Shown in pieces: positions 32,751 to 41,654 of a stretch of 64,000 nt of DNA. Position numbers and translations under genes: made by a program. The first letter of the stretch is position 1; the number at the start of each line of letters is the position of its first letter. The notes under the pieces are model-generated. The model saw only the letters and a program-made list of their open reading frames with translations. It was not told the origin of the DNA and made no database searches. The DNA is taken from the NCBI GenBank assembly GCA_009691195.1, contig SHVA01000003.1, positions 1 to 64,000 of the forward strand, in the 5' to 3' direction. This DNA is from Solirubrobacterales bacterium. Lineage in GTDB: Bacteria > Actinomycetota > Thermoleophilia > Solirubrobacterales > 70-9.

Positions 32751-33674
32751 TCAGTCGCCCAGGGCCCGCAGGTCGGGCAGGCCCTGGCGCAGGCTCAGCA
32801 CGGGCTCGAACAGGTCGCCCTTGCGCTCTATCCGCTTCAGCACGGCGGACGCCTCGAAGGCGAGCGATTCGGCCTCGCCGCGCTTGAGGGCCCGCTGGAC
32901 CTCTCCCCACTCGAGCGGGGTGGAGGCGGTGGGCCGGTCGCGGGCGCGCAGCGAGTAGACCGAGACGGTCGTCTTGCTGCGGTTGTTCTGGCTCCAGTCC
33001 ACGAGGACCTTGCCCTTTCGCAGCTTCTTGGTCATCCGTGAGACGACCTCGTCGGGCGTCTGCTTCTCGAGCAGCAGCGCGACGGCGTGGGCGAAGGGCT
33101 GGGTGCGGTCGTAGCCGACCCTGCCGCCGTTGAGGGGCACGTAGACCTGCATCCCCTTGGAGCCCGAGGTCTTCGGGAAGGACTCGAGGCCAAGATCGCT
33201 GAACAGGCTGCGCAGCCGCAGAGCGATGCGGCAGCAGTCGATCACGTCGGCGGGCGGCCCCGGGTCGAGGTCGAAGGCGAGCACGGTCGGGTTCTCCATG
33301 TTCTTGGCCTTCGAGAGCGAGGGATGCAACTCGAGCGCAGCGAGCTGGGCGAGCCAGGTCAGCGTCGCCAGGTTGTCGCACAGCGTGAAGTCGATCTCGC
33401 CGGCCCGGTCGAACGCGACCGGCGCCGTCTTGACCCAGTCGGGCCTGTGCTTCGGCGCCCGCTTCTCGAAGAACGACATGCCCTCGACTCCGTTGGGGAA
33501 GCGCCTGAGGGTCAGGGGCCGGCCGCGCAGGTGGGGCACGATCGCCTCGCCGACCCTCGCGTAGTAGTCGATCACCTCGCCCTTGGTGAAGCTCGTCTTG
33601 GGGTAGAGGACCTTGTCGAGGTTGGTCAGCTTGAGGCGGCGGCCGGCGACCGTCACCTCGTGGGCCGCGGCCAC
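32751..33674 (-). CDS. NHEJ primase-polymerase (LigD polymerase domain, stand-alone)
   Basis: A 307-residue archaeo-eukaryotic primase-type polymerase equivalent to the polymerase domain of LigD. Motifs: LTNLDKVLYPKTSFTKGEVIDYY, FPNGVEGMSFFEKRAPKHRPDWV, the metal-binding AFDLDPGP, the SGSKGMQVYVPL loop and LVDWSQNNRSKTTVSVYSLRARDRPTASTPLEWGEV. It fills gaps and adds ribonucleotides during non-homologous end joining. Start is GTG at 33674. It follows ku by 9 bases on the same strand. The ligase is a separate gene upstream of ku, so the LigD activities are split. Confidence 0.93.
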   Translation of the reverse strand: MAAAHEVTVAGRRLKLTNLDKVLYPKTSFTKGEVIDYYARVGEAIVPHLRGRPLTLRRFPNGVEGMSFFEKRAPKHRPDWVKTAPVAFDRAGEIDFTLCDNLATLTWLAQLAALELHPSLSKAKNMENPTVLAFDLDPGPPADVIDCCRIALRLRSLFSDLGLESFPKTSGSKGMQVYVPLNGGRVGYDRTQPFAHAVALLLEKQTPDEVVSRMTKKLRKGKVLVDWSQNNRSKTTVSVYSLRARDRPTASTPLEWGEVQRALKRGEAESLAFEASAVLKRIERKGDLFEPVLSLRQGLPDLRALGD

Positions 33675-33683
33675 TGGGCGGCC

Positions 33684-34724
33684 CTACTTGGTCTTGGTCT
33701 TCTTGCGGGTGCTGCTCTTGCGCCCGTTCGCGCTCGGGGACTTCGGCTTCGAGCTCGAGGCGGCCTTCGCCTTCGGCTTCGCTCCGGCCTTCGCCTTCGC
33801 CTTCGCTCCGGCCTTCGCCTTCGCCTTCGCTCCGGCCTTCGCCTTCGCCTTCGCTCCGGCCTTCGCCTTCGCCTTCGCTCCGGCCTTCGCCTTCGCCTTG
33901 CGCTTGGGCTTGGCGTCGTCGCCGCCGGAGCCGTCCTCGCCGCGAACGGCGGCCAGGCTCTCCTCGAGCGCGGCCATCAGGTCGGGGGCCTTGGTCGCCG
34001 TCGGCTCCTCGCTCGGCTTGCTCACGATCTCCTTGCCCTGGGACTTCTGCTCGAGCAGGCTGAGCAGCTCCTCGCGGTACTCGTCGCGGTACTTGGAGGC
34101 ATCGAAGTCGCCCGAGAGCGAGCTGATCAGCTGCTTGGCCATCTCGACCTCGCGCTTGTCCAGCTTCGGCGGCTTCAGCTCGAGCACATCCCCGTCCAGC
34201 TGCTCGGGCTGGACGACCTCGTCGTAGAAGCGCATCGTCGCCATGGTCAGGACGTTCCCCATCGGGCGGATCGCCGCCAGGTGCTCCTTGTTTCGAAGCA
34301 CGAAGCGGGCGATCGCGACCTTGCGCGCGTCCTTCATCGACTTGACCAGGAGCGCGTAGGCCTTCTCGGCCCCCTTGTCGGGACCGAGGTAGTACGGGTG
34401 CTCGAAGTAGATGGGGTCGATGTCGTCGAGGTCCACGAAGTCCTGGATCTCGATCGCGCGAGTCTTCTTGGGGTCGAGGGCGGAGAGCTCGTCGCGGCTG
34501 AGGAGCACGTACTGGTCGGGGGCGAACTCGTAGCCCTTGACGATCTTCTCGTATGGGACCTCCTTGCCGTCCTCCTCTGCGACCCGCTTGTGCCGGACCC
34601 GGGAGCCGTCGCCCTCGCGCAGCTCGCGGAAACGCACGGTCTGCTTGGAGACCGCGCTGTACAGCTTCACGGGCACGTTGAGGAGCCCGAAGCTGATCGA
34701 ACCACTCCAAATCGCTCTAGCCAT
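33684..34724 (-). CDS. ku: Ku DNA end-binding protein with repeat-rich basic tail
   Basis: A 346-residue bacterial Ku. The core (about residues 1-250) opens ARAIWSGSISFGLLNVPVKLYS and has HKRVAEEDGKEVPYEKIVKGYE and KEHLAAIRPMGNVL, followed by VEMAKQLISSLSG. The C-terminal about 75 residues are a lysine/alanine tail made of an 8-residue repeat (AGAKAKAK) encoded by 24-bp tandem repeats, then KSSTRKKTKTK. Extended Lys-rich Ku tails in mycobacteria aid DNA binding, so a similar role is inferred. AAGGA lies about 10 nt before the ATG. Confidence 0.96.
   Translation of the reverse strand: MARAIWSGSISFGLLNVPVKLYSAVSKQTVRFRELREGDGSRVRHKRVAEEDGKEVPYEKIVKGYEFAPDQYVLLSRDELSALDPKKTRAIEIQDFVDLDDIDPIYFEHPYYLGPDKGAEKAYALLVKSMKDARKVAIARFVLRNKEHLAAIRPMGNVLTMATMRFYDEVVQPEQLDGDVLELKPPKLDKREVEMAKQLISSLSGDFDASKYRDEYREELLSLLEQKSQGKEIVSKPSEEPTATKAPDLMAALEESLAAVRGEDGSGGDDAKPKRKAKAKAGAKAKAKAGAKAKAKAGAKAKAKAGAKAKAKAGAKPKAKAASSSKPKSPSANGRKSSTRKKTKTK
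33757..33900 (-). repeat. 24-bp tandem repeat array in the ku tail
   Basis: The unit GCTCCGGCCTTCGCCTTCGCCTTC (shown here as GCTCCGGCC plus three TTCGCC-like steps, plus strand) starts at 33781, 33805, 33829, 33853 and 33877. All copies are identical except the last base of the final one, and a degenerate copy lies at 33757-33780. Coding length stays in frame when copies are gained or lost. Confidence 0.92.
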
Positions 34725-34758
34725 TGGCGCTCAAATCCTTCCTCGACGAGGTGTCATC

Positions 34759-34786
34759 AGGGTATTTTTCGACGCGTCGCGGGAAA
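34759..34786 (-). promoter_or_regulatory. Possible ku promoter
   Basis: On the minus strand TACCCT (34764-34759) lies 16 bp downstream of a weak TTTCCC (34786-34781), about 34 nt before the ku ATG. A perfect 10-bp palindrome CGACGCGTCG lies in the spacer. The 142-base gap between the ligase stop and ku otherwise holds nothing recognisable. Confidence 0.35.
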
Positions 34787-34866
34787 CCGCGGGAGCGGCC
34801 TTGCAGGTGGAGACCCAGGCGACGCACCGATCCCAGCGGTCGCCGTCCGGGCGTTGCCGCTCCGCC

Positions 34867-35901
34867 TCAGGATTCACGCACCACCTCGCGGGGGTCCTTG
34901 TCGTCGCGAAGCGCCTTGAAGGCGGGCTGGCGCAGGGTGCCCTGCTCGGTCCACTGGGCCCACGCGACCTCGCAGACCAGCTCCGGCTCGCACCAGGCCG
35001 CGAGGCGCGCCTTCGGACCGGCGGGAGCCCCGACGGAGAACGGGCTCTCAGTGCGGCGCCGGGAGGCGAGCTCTCGCGTCAGGTACTCGATCTGATCCTG
35101 ATTGAGCCCCGAGCCGACGGCGCCGGCGAAGATCAGGCGCTGGGGCTCGCTTCGCTCGCCGGCCTCGGCCGGACGCGCGTCCCAGTAGCCGACCAGGACC
35201 GAGCCCACCCGCTCGGCTCGCAAGCCCTCGCCCGGGATGAAGCCGCCGATCACGAACTCCTGCCGCTTCCAGACCCGGGCCTTGATCCACTCGCCGCTCC
35301 GCTTTCCCGGGCGATAGGGACTCTCGATCCGCTTGCCGACGACACCCTCGAGGTCCTGGCGGCGCGCGGCCTCGAACAGCTCCCGGCCGCCGCCGACGTG
35401 GTGGCGGGGCGTCTGCCAGCGCGGGCCCTCCAGCTCGAGCGAGGCCAGCAGCTCGCGCCGCTCGAGGTGCGGGAGCTCGCGGGTCGAGTGCCCGTCGAGG
35501 TGCAGCAGGTCGAAGATCACGAAGTCAACGGGCGCCTCCGCCATGCGGGAGTGGACCGCCTGCTTCGCGGTCAGGCCCATCCTTCCCTGGAGGCGCTGGA
35601 AGCTCGGCTTGCCCTGATCGTCGAGGGCGACGACCTCGCCGTCGATCACGGCCGCGTGCCCTTCCAGCCGCTCGGCGATCGCGTCGAGCTCGGGGTAGCG
35701 GGCGGTCACGTCCTCGCCGCGCCGGCTGTCCATCCGCCACGACCCGCTGCTCGCGAAGCCGAGGACGCGGATCCCGTCCCACTTGACCTCGAAGGCCCAG
35801 TCGGAGTCATCGCCCTTGGGGAGCGGCGAAGGCTTCGCGAGCATCGGCTCGATCGCCCTGGGCATCTGCTCGGAGGGAAGGGAGGTGAGCTCGTCCGGCA
35901 C
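34867..35901 (-). CDS. ATP-dependent DNA ligase (LigD ligase domain type)
   Basis: A 344-residue ATP-dependent ligase with the nucleotidyltransferase motif I EVKWDGIRV (active-site Lys about residue 40). Motif III-like DFVIFDLLHLDG, motif IV EGVVGKR and motif V SGEWIKARVWKRQEFVIGGF follow. A C-terminal OB-fold ends FKALRDDKDP. Together with the downstream ku and polymerase genes it makes an NHEJ set. GTG at 35901 faces the divergent fetA-like GTG at 35916, with only 14 bases between the start codons. Confidence 0.93.
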   Translation of the reverse strand: MPDELTSLPSEQMPRAIEPMLAKPSPLPKGDDSDWAFEVKWDGIRVLGFASSGSWRMDSRRGEDVTARYPELDAIAERLEGHAAVIDGEVVALDDQGKPSFQRLQGRMGLTAKQAVHSRMAEAPVDFVIFDLLHLDGHSTRELPHLERRELLASLELEGPRWQTPRHHVGGGRELFEAARRQDLEGVVGKRIESPYRPGKRSGEWIKARVWKRQEFVIGGFIPGEGLRAERVGSVLVGYWDARPAEAGERSEPQRLIFAGAVGSGLNQDQIEYLTRELASRRRTESPFSVGAPAGPKARLAAWCEPELVCEVAWAQWTEQGTLRQPAFKALRDDKDPREVVRES

Positions 35902-35903
35902 CG

Positions 35904-35909
35904 GATAAT
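35904..35909 (+). promoter_or_regulatory. -10-like GATAAT upstream of the ABC ATPase
   Basis: GATAAT (one mismatch to TATAAT) ends 6 nt before the GTG at 35916, again a leaderless spacing. It lies in the 14-bp gap shared with the divergent ligase start. Confidence 0.4.
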
Positions 35910-35915
35910 CGTGAC

Positions 35916-36584
35916 GTGCTGTTCGAGTTGAAGGGCGTCAGCTACGCGAGGGCGGGAAGCCTCGTGCTCCGCGACGTCGAGATGACGCTTCCCCGCGGCG
36001 CCTCCTGTCTCGCCGGGCCCTCGGGCAGCGGCAAGTCCACCGTGCTGAGATTGCTGAACCGCCTCGCGGACCCTGACTCGGGCCAGGTGCTCTACGAGGG
36101 CGCCGACGTCCGCGGGCGCGAGGTCCTGGGCCTGCGCCGCGAGGTCTGCCTCGTCCCGCAGCTCCCGGCCCTGATCGACGGGAGCGTGGCCGAGAACGTC
36201 GCCTTCGGCGCTCAACTCGCCGGGCGCAGCTTCGACGCTGAGCGCTGCCTGCAGCTCGCCGGACTTGACCGCTCCTACGGTGAGCGCGATGCCGACCGCC
36301 TCTCCGTGGGGGAGCAGCAGCGGGTGATGCTGGCCCGGGCGCTGGCCCTGGAACCGCAGGTGCTTCTGCTCGACGAGCCCACCTCCGCGCTCGACGAGGT
36401 GGCGCGCTCGGCTGTCGAGACCACCCTCACCGACCTCCGCAAGCGGCTCCGTATCTCGACCGTGCTGGTCACCCACGACCTCGACCAGGCCCGGCGCCTG
36501 GCGAGCTGGGTGGTGCGCCTGGACGCCGGTGCGGTGACCGAGCAGGGGCCCGTCGGGGCCGTGCTCGGGGAGGTCGGGGGGTGA
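35916..36584 (+). CDS. fetA: ABC transporter ATPase, FetA-like
   Basis: A 222-residue ABC ATPase. Walker A is GPSGSGKSTVLRLL, the Q-loop is in LVPQLPALIDGSVAENV, the signature is LSVGEQQRVMLARALA, Walker B LLLDEPTSALD and the H-loop VLVTHDLDQARRL. It overlaps the downstream UPF0014/FetB permease by four bases. In E. coli this pair (FetAB/YbbLM) exports iron and protects against oxidative stress; the substrate here is inferred from that pairing. The variant LSVGE instead of LSGGE is worth noting. Confidence 0.8.
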   Translation: MLFELKGVSYARAGSLVLRDVEMTLPRGASCLAGPSGSGKSTVLRLLNRLADPDSGQVLYEGADVRGREVLGLRREVCLVPQLPALIDGSVAENVAFGAQLAGRSFDAERCLQLAGLDRSYGERDADRLSVGEQQRVMLARALALEPQVLLLDEPTSALDEVARSAVETTLTDLRKRLRISTVLVTHDLDQARRLASWVVRLDAGAVTEQGPVGAVLGEVGG

Positions 36585-37357
36585 GCAGCTCGATCGACGT
36601 CAGCCTCGGCCAGGTCGCTGGGGCACTCGCCCTGATCGTGGTGGCGATCGCGATCTCGCGCTGGCGCGAGGCTGACTTGGAGAAGGACATAGGCATAGCC
36701 GTGATCCGGTCCTTCGTGCAGCTGACGGCGATCGGCTATCTGATCCAGGTGATCTTCGACGTGGACTCGCTGGCGCTGGTGGTCGCGATGCTGGCCGTGA
36801 TGGTTGGGTTCGGCGCGCTGTCTGCGCGCAACCGCGCCAGGACCGTGCCCAACGTCCTGGGACCGCTGTTGGTCGCGCTGTCGGCTGCGGCTGCGATCAC
36901 GCTGGGGCTGGTGGTGGCGCTCGGCATCTTCGACCCGACGCCGCGCTACCTCGTCCCCGTGGGAGGAATGGTGATCGGCAACGCGATGACCGCCGCGGCG
37001 GTCTCGCTGAACCGGCTCGGCGACGAGGTCAGGAGCTCGGCCCGCCAGATCGAGGCGACGCTCGCCCTCGGCGCCACCGCCTCGCAGGCCGTCGCCCCGG
37101 TCGTCCGGCGCAGCCTCCGCTCGGGGATGATCGCCCTGATCGATTCGACCAAGACGACCGGGCTGATCTTCTTCCCGGGGACGATGGTCGGGATGCTGAT
37201 CGCCGGCGCCGATCCCACCGACGCCGTCCGGCTGCAGCTGATCCTGCTCTACCTGCTGGTGGGCGCGACCTCGATCGCTGCGCTGATCGCGACCGGCATG
37301 GCACAGCGCAACTTCTTCACGCCGGCCCAGCAGCTCAGGGACCCCCCCGAGCCGTAG
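36581..37357 (+). CDS. fetB: ABC transporter permease, FetB-like (UPF0014)
   Basis: A 258-residue membrane protein with about seven hydrophobic segments and the UPF0014 landmarks: AVIRSFVQLTAIGYL, VPVGGMVIGNAMTAAAVSLNRL, EATLALGATASQAV and GLIFFPGTMVGMLIAGADPTDAVRLQ. It forms the membrane part of the FetA-like exporter. GTG start overlaps the ATPase stop. A weak 7-bp inverted repeat (GGACCCC at 37339 / GGGGTCC at 37373) spans its stop and could end transcription. Confidence 0.85.
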   Translation: MSSSIDVSLGQVAGALALIVVAIAISRWREADLEKDIGIAVIRSFVQLTAIGYLIQVIFDVDSLALVVAMLAVMVGFGALSARNRARTVPNVLGPLLVALSAAAAITLGLVVALGIFDPTPRYLVPVGGMVIGNAMTAAAVSLNRLGDEVRSSARQIEATLALGATASQAVAPVVRRSLRSGMIALIDSTKTTGLIFFPGTMVGMLIAGADPTDAVRLQLILLYLLVGATSIAALIATGMAQRNFFTPAQQLRDPPEP

Positions 37358-37381
37358 GCCGGTCGCCACCCCGGGGTCCTC

Positions 37382-37387
37382 TACTCT
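37382..37387 (+). promoter_or_regulatory. -10 hexamer TACTCT for the MFS gene
   Basis: TACTCT ends 11 nt before the ATG at 37399. An AGGAG touches the ATG directly, too close to be a normal ribosome binding site, so a near-leaderless transcript is more likely. Confidence 0.35.
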
Positions 37388-37398
37388 CGATTCAGGAG

Positions 37399-39016
37399 AT
37401 GAGCGAGCGTCGGCGGAACATCCTCACCATGGTCGCGACGATCCTCGGCTCGACGATCGTCTTCCTCGACGGGACCGTGGTCAACGTCGCGCTGCCCTCG
37501 ATCAGCGACGACCTCAACACCGGGCTCTCGGACCAGCAGTGGGTTGTCGAGGCCTACATGCTCGCCACCGTCTCCCTGCTGCTCGTCGGCGGCTCCCTCG
37601 GCGACCAGTTCGGCCGGCGGCGCATCTTCGTGATCGGGCTGATCGGGTTCGGCATCACCTCGATCGCCTGCGCCCTGGCGCCCAGCACGGCGGTCCTGAT
37701 CGGCGCGCGCCGCCGCGCAGGGCCTCGCCGGGGCCCTGCTGATCCCGGGCTCGCTTGCGATCCTGGCCTCGACGTTCGAGGGGGCCGAGCGCGGCAAGGC
37801 CATCGGCACATGGACCGCCTGGACCGGGATCGCAACGGTCTTCGGGCCGGCGGGTGGCGGCGCGCTGGTCGAGGCGTTCTCCTGGCGGGCGATCTTCTGG
37901 ATCAACGTGCCGCTGATCCTCTTCACGATCGTGATGACGCTGAGGGTGGTCAACGAGAGCAGGGACCCCCAGGCTGACCGGACCATCGACTGGGCCGGGA
38001 TCGCGATGTCCGCGGCGGGCCTCGGGCTGCCGGTTTTCGTGCTGATCGAGCAGCCGACCCACGGCTGGGGGAGCCCAATCGTCTACGGGCCGCTGATCGG
38101 GGGGATCGCCCTCTTCGCCCTCTTCCTCGTCTGGGAGTGGCGCTATCCGCATTCGATGCTCGACCTCTCTCTCTTCCGCGTCAGGAACTTCGCGGTGACC
38201 AACCTGGAGACGCTGATCGTCTATGCGGGGCTGATGGGCGCCTTCTTCTTCATCACCCTCTTCCTCCAGCAGACCGCGGGCTACTCGCCGATCCAGGCCG
38301 GGTTCGCGACCACGCCGATCTCGCTGCTCCTCTTCTTCCTCTCGCCGCGCTTCGGCCGGATCTCCACCTCGACGGGGCCGCGACTGCCGATGTCGCTCGG
38401 GCCGATCGTCGCTGGCGCCGGGTTGCTGCTGATGACCCGCATCGGCGCCGACGCGAACTACCTGACCGAGGTCTTGCCCGGGGTGCTCCTGTTCGGGTTG
38501 GGGCTCTCAGCCACCGTCGCCCCGCTTACGGCGACGGCCCTCGACTCGGTCGAGGAGCGCCGCGTCGGGGTGGCGTCCGGAATCAACAACGGGGTCTCGC
38601 GGGTCGCCGGCCTGCTGGCGATCGCCGTGCTGGGCGCCGTGATCGCGGGCAGCTTCGACTCCAAGCTCGACCGGGGCCTCGCGGCGGCGCCGCTGACGAG
38701 GCAGGCGCAGGGCGTGGTCGAGGACGCCAAGGCCAAGCCGCTCGCCGTGCCAGAGACAAAGGGGCTGCCTGCCGCCGAGGCCGACCGGATCCAGGAGGCC
38801 GCCAGCGCCGCCTCGGTTGACAGCTTCCACCTAGGTCTCGAGCTGGCGGGGATCCTGATGATCATCGGCGGCGTGATCGCGGGGATCGGCATCCAGAACC
38901 CGCGCCGCCGCGAGGCGCACGGCGCCCCGCTTGCCGCGACCGCGGGCGACTGCGGCCACGAGGCCGAGGGCGGGCGCCCGGTCGAGCCGCTGGAGCCTGT
39001 CGGCGAGAGCGCCTGA
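37399..39016 (+). pseudogene. MFS drug-efflux transporter (DHA2/EmrB type) with one frameshift
   Basis: The first frame gives MFS helices 1-4 (TILGSTIVFLDGTVVNVALPSI, QWVVEAYMLATVSLLL, GDQFGRRRIFVIGL). In the run GGCGCGCGCCGCCGCGC near 37701-37717 one extra C shifts the frame. The other frame continues without a stop as AQGLAGALLIPGSLAILASTFEGAERGKAIG, then all later helices to 39016. Rejoined length is about 539 residues, normal for a 14-helix DHA2 proton antiporter. Either a recent null mutation or an assembly error. The second half alone could start at ATG 37907 but would lack helices 1-5. Confidence 0.85.
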
Positions 39017-39037
39017 GCTCCCCGCCCGAGCCCCTCT

Positions 39038-39043
39038 TATAGT
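39038..39043 (+). promoter_or_regulatory. -10 hexamer TATAGT for trpS
   Basis: TATAGT ends 10 nt before the trpS ATG at 39054, giving a predicted 5' end within a few bases of the start codon. No Shine-Dalgarno is present. Confidence 0.55.
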
Positions 39044-39053
39044 CAGCGCCGCG

Positions 39054-40043
39054 ATGAGGATCTTCAGCGGCATCCAGCCCACCGGCAGCAAACACCTCGG
39101 GAACTACATCGGGGCGATCCGCCAGTACGTAGAGGGACAGGACGATGGCGACCCGGCGATCTACTGCATCGTCGACCTGCATGCGATCACCGTTCCGTGG
39201 GACCCGGCGGAGCTGCGCTCCAACGTCCACGACACCACGGCGCTGCTGCTGGCGGCCGGATTGGCACCCGAGCGCTGCCTGCTCTTTCGCCAGTCCGACG
39301 TGCGCGAGCACAGCGAGCTGACCTGGCTGCTCGCGGCGCTCACGGCCTGGGGCGACCTCAACCGGATGCACCAGTTCAAGGAGAAGTCCGGCAAGCAGCG
39401 CGAGCTGGTCTCGGCCGGGCTCTTCTTCTATCCGGTGCTCCAGGCGGCCGACGTGCTCGCCTACAGGGCCGACACCGTCCCGGTGGGCGAGGACCAGCGC
39501 CAGCACATCGAGCTGATGCGTGAGATCGCCCGCCGCTTCAACGAGCGCTTCGGCGAGACCCTGGTCGAGCCCGAGCACCGGATCCCCGAGATCGGCGCGC
39601 GGATCATGGACCTCCAGGAGCCCGCCAACAAGATGTCCACCACGGGCGGCACCGAGCAGGGCACCGTCCTGGTCCTCGATGAGCCCGAGGTCGTGACCAA
39701 GAAGATCAAGAGCGCCGTGACCGACTCGGGCTCCGAGCTGCGCCGGGGGCCCGACAAGCAGGGGATAACCAATCTGATCGACGTGATGGCGGTGGCTCGA
39801 GGGGTCACGCAGGAGCAGGTCGAGAGCGAGTTCGACGGCTCGGGCTACGGCGACTTCAAGGGGGCGGTCGCGGAGGCGGTGGTGGAGTTCCTGGCGCCGG
39901 TCCGTCAGCGCTACCAGGAGATCCGCCCCGACGAGCAAGCGCTCGAGGACGCTCTCGGGGCGGGCGCCGAGAAGGCGCGCGCGATCGCCGCCGAGACACT
40001 TGTTGAGGTGCGCGCGGCGATGGGCATCGGTTCCGCGGCATAG
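39054..40043 (+). CDS. trpS: Tryptophanyl-tRNA synthetase
   Basis: A 329-residue class I synthetase. The HIGH-like motif is in GIQPTGSKHLGNYIGAI, the Trp pocket region follows in YCIVDLHAITVP, and DQRQHIELMREIA is present. The signature lysine loop is NKMSTTGG (variant of KMSKS). It charges tRNA-Trp in the cytosol. ATG at 39054 gives the conventional MRIFSGIQPTG start. It stands alone between an MFS gene and a broken beta-helix gene. Confidence 0.96.
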   Translation: MRIFSGIQPTGSKHLGNYIGAIRQYVEGQDDGDPAIYCIVDLHAITVPWDPAELRSNVHDTTALLLAAGLAPERCLLFRQSDVREHSELTWLLAALTAWGDLNRMHQFKEKSGKQRELVSAGLFFYPVLQAADVLAYRADTVPVGEDQRQHIELMREIARRFNERFGETLVEPEHRIPEIGARIMDLQEPANKMSTTGGTEQGTVLVLDEPEVVTKKIKSAVTDSGSELRRGPDKQGITNLIDVMAVARGVTQEQVESEFDGSGYGDFKGAVAEAVVEFLAPVRQRYQEIRPDEQALEDALGAGAEKARAIAAETLVEVRAAMGIGSAA

Positions 40044-41616
40044 ATCTGCCCCGGGCGCGGCGCGCCGCGGCGCAGGCGTCTCCGATCCCGGTCAACACGG
40101 CCGCGGACCAGAACGGCGGCAACGCGAGCGAGTGCTCGCTGCGGGAAGCGGTGATCGCGGCCAACACCAACGCCTCCTATGACGGCTGTTTCCCAGGGGC
40201 GAGCGGCAGCGACGTGATCTCGCTGCCCGCCGGGACCTACAACCTCACGGGGCCGGCCGGCGACGATGCGAGCGCGAACGGCGACCTCGACATAGACCCG
40301 GGTGGCGGCCCCCTGACCATCTTGGGGTCCGCGATCGACGCCAACGAGCAGCCGACGAGCATCATCGACGCCAACAACGTGGACCGGGCCATCCACGTCA
40401 TTCCCGATGCCCTTGCGGGCGATGTCCAGCTCCTCGCCCTGGGCGTGCGAAACGGCAACGCCACGGCGGACGGCGGCGGTCTGCTGGTCGGCGACCCGGA
40501 CGCCGACGTAGTCATCGACACGACCCGCTGGCAGGGCAACGACACCACCGACTACGGCGGCGCGGTCCACTTCGGCGACGGCGTGACGGGGTCGAGCATC
40601 TACATCGAGCAGAGTGAGTTCAGTGGCAACACCGCCGGCGAGGAGGGGGCGCCGTCTGGCTCGACCTGCCGGATGGAGGGGGCGTGGCAAAGATCCTCAA
40701 CACCGCCTTCGTCGGCAACAGCGCGGACGAGATGGGCGGTGCGATCTACCTCGGCACGCGGGCGGTAGACGGGATCCAGCTCTTCCTCACCAACACCACG
40801 ATCAGCGGCAACTCGGCGACGCTGGGGGGCGGGGCCCTGGCCTTCGACCTGGCGGAGGGAGCGAACGCCTACTTCAACTTCTCGACCATCGCCTACAACA
40901 CGACCTCCACCGCCGGCGCGGGCGGGGGCATCCGCACCGTCCCGCCGTCGGGAAACGACGGCCAGTTCGTGCTGCTCAGCAACTCGATCATCGCCGGCAA
41001 CACGGCGGCGGGGGCCCCGTCCAACTGCGTCGGGCCCGCCAACTTCTCCGGCTCGGGAGACAGCATCGAGTCCACCAACAGCTGCGGGCTCAACACGTCC
41101 AACAGCATGATCAACACCGATCCCCAGCTCGCCCCCCTTGCCACCAGCTTCGGCGGCGAGCAGACGACGCGGACCCACGGCCTCTACGACAGCAGCCCGG
41201 CCGTTGACTTTTTCCCGGCGTCCCTGGGTCAGTGCGCGGGGATCACGATCGACCAGCGCTATGCGCTGCGGCCGCTGGGCGACGGCTGCGACATCGGCGC
41301 CTTCGAGGGCTCAGTGGGGCCCGCACCTCCCCCGCTCAAATGCGGCGGCCGCACGGCGACCAGGACCGGGACGGCCGGGCGCGACGTGATCAAGGGGACC
41401 AAGGACGTCGATGTGATCGTCGGTTTCGGTGGGCCCGACAAGATCCTCGGCCGTGGCGGCAAGGACTTCCTCTGCGGCGGCACCGGCAACGACGAGCTGC
41501 TCGGCGGCGGTGGGCCCGACAAGCTGTTCGGCCAGGCGGGTCGCGACCTGCTCCGAGGCGGCGCGGGGAAGGACAGGTTGAAGGGCGGGAAGGGAAAGGA
41601 CAGGCAGGTCCAGTAG
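40044..41616 (+). pseudogene. CSLREA-type secreted beta-helix protein with calcium-binding repeats, broken
   Basis: The sequence starts abruptly after the trpS stop with AAAQASPIPVNTAADQ, resembling the end of a signal peptide, then the CSLREAVIAANTNAS motif (CSLREA domain). No start codon lies in that frame before 40151, so the N-terminus is missing. Beta-helix coils follow (GGGLLVGD; SEFSGNTAGEEG). A frame change in the run GAGGAGGGGG near 40645 leads to NTAFVGNSADEMGGAIYLG, NTTISGNSA and the typical end CDIGAFEGSV. RTX-like repeats close it (GGPDKILGRGGKDFLCGGTGNDELLGGGGPD). Likely a 5'-truncated, frameshifted surface-protein gene. Confidence 0.8.
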
Positions 41617-41618
41617 CT

Positions 41619-41647
41619 CTGACCGCTTCCGCCGGGGCCTCTAGTGT
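41619..41647 (+). promoter_or_regulatory. scpA promoter (CTGACC-N17-TAGTGT)
   Basis: CTGACC at 41619-41624 and TAGTGT at 41642-41647 have the ideal 17-bp spacing. The hexamer ends 7 nt before the scpA ATG, so the transcript should begin at or very near the start codon. Confidence 0.65.
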
Positions 41648-41654
41648 TTGACCG

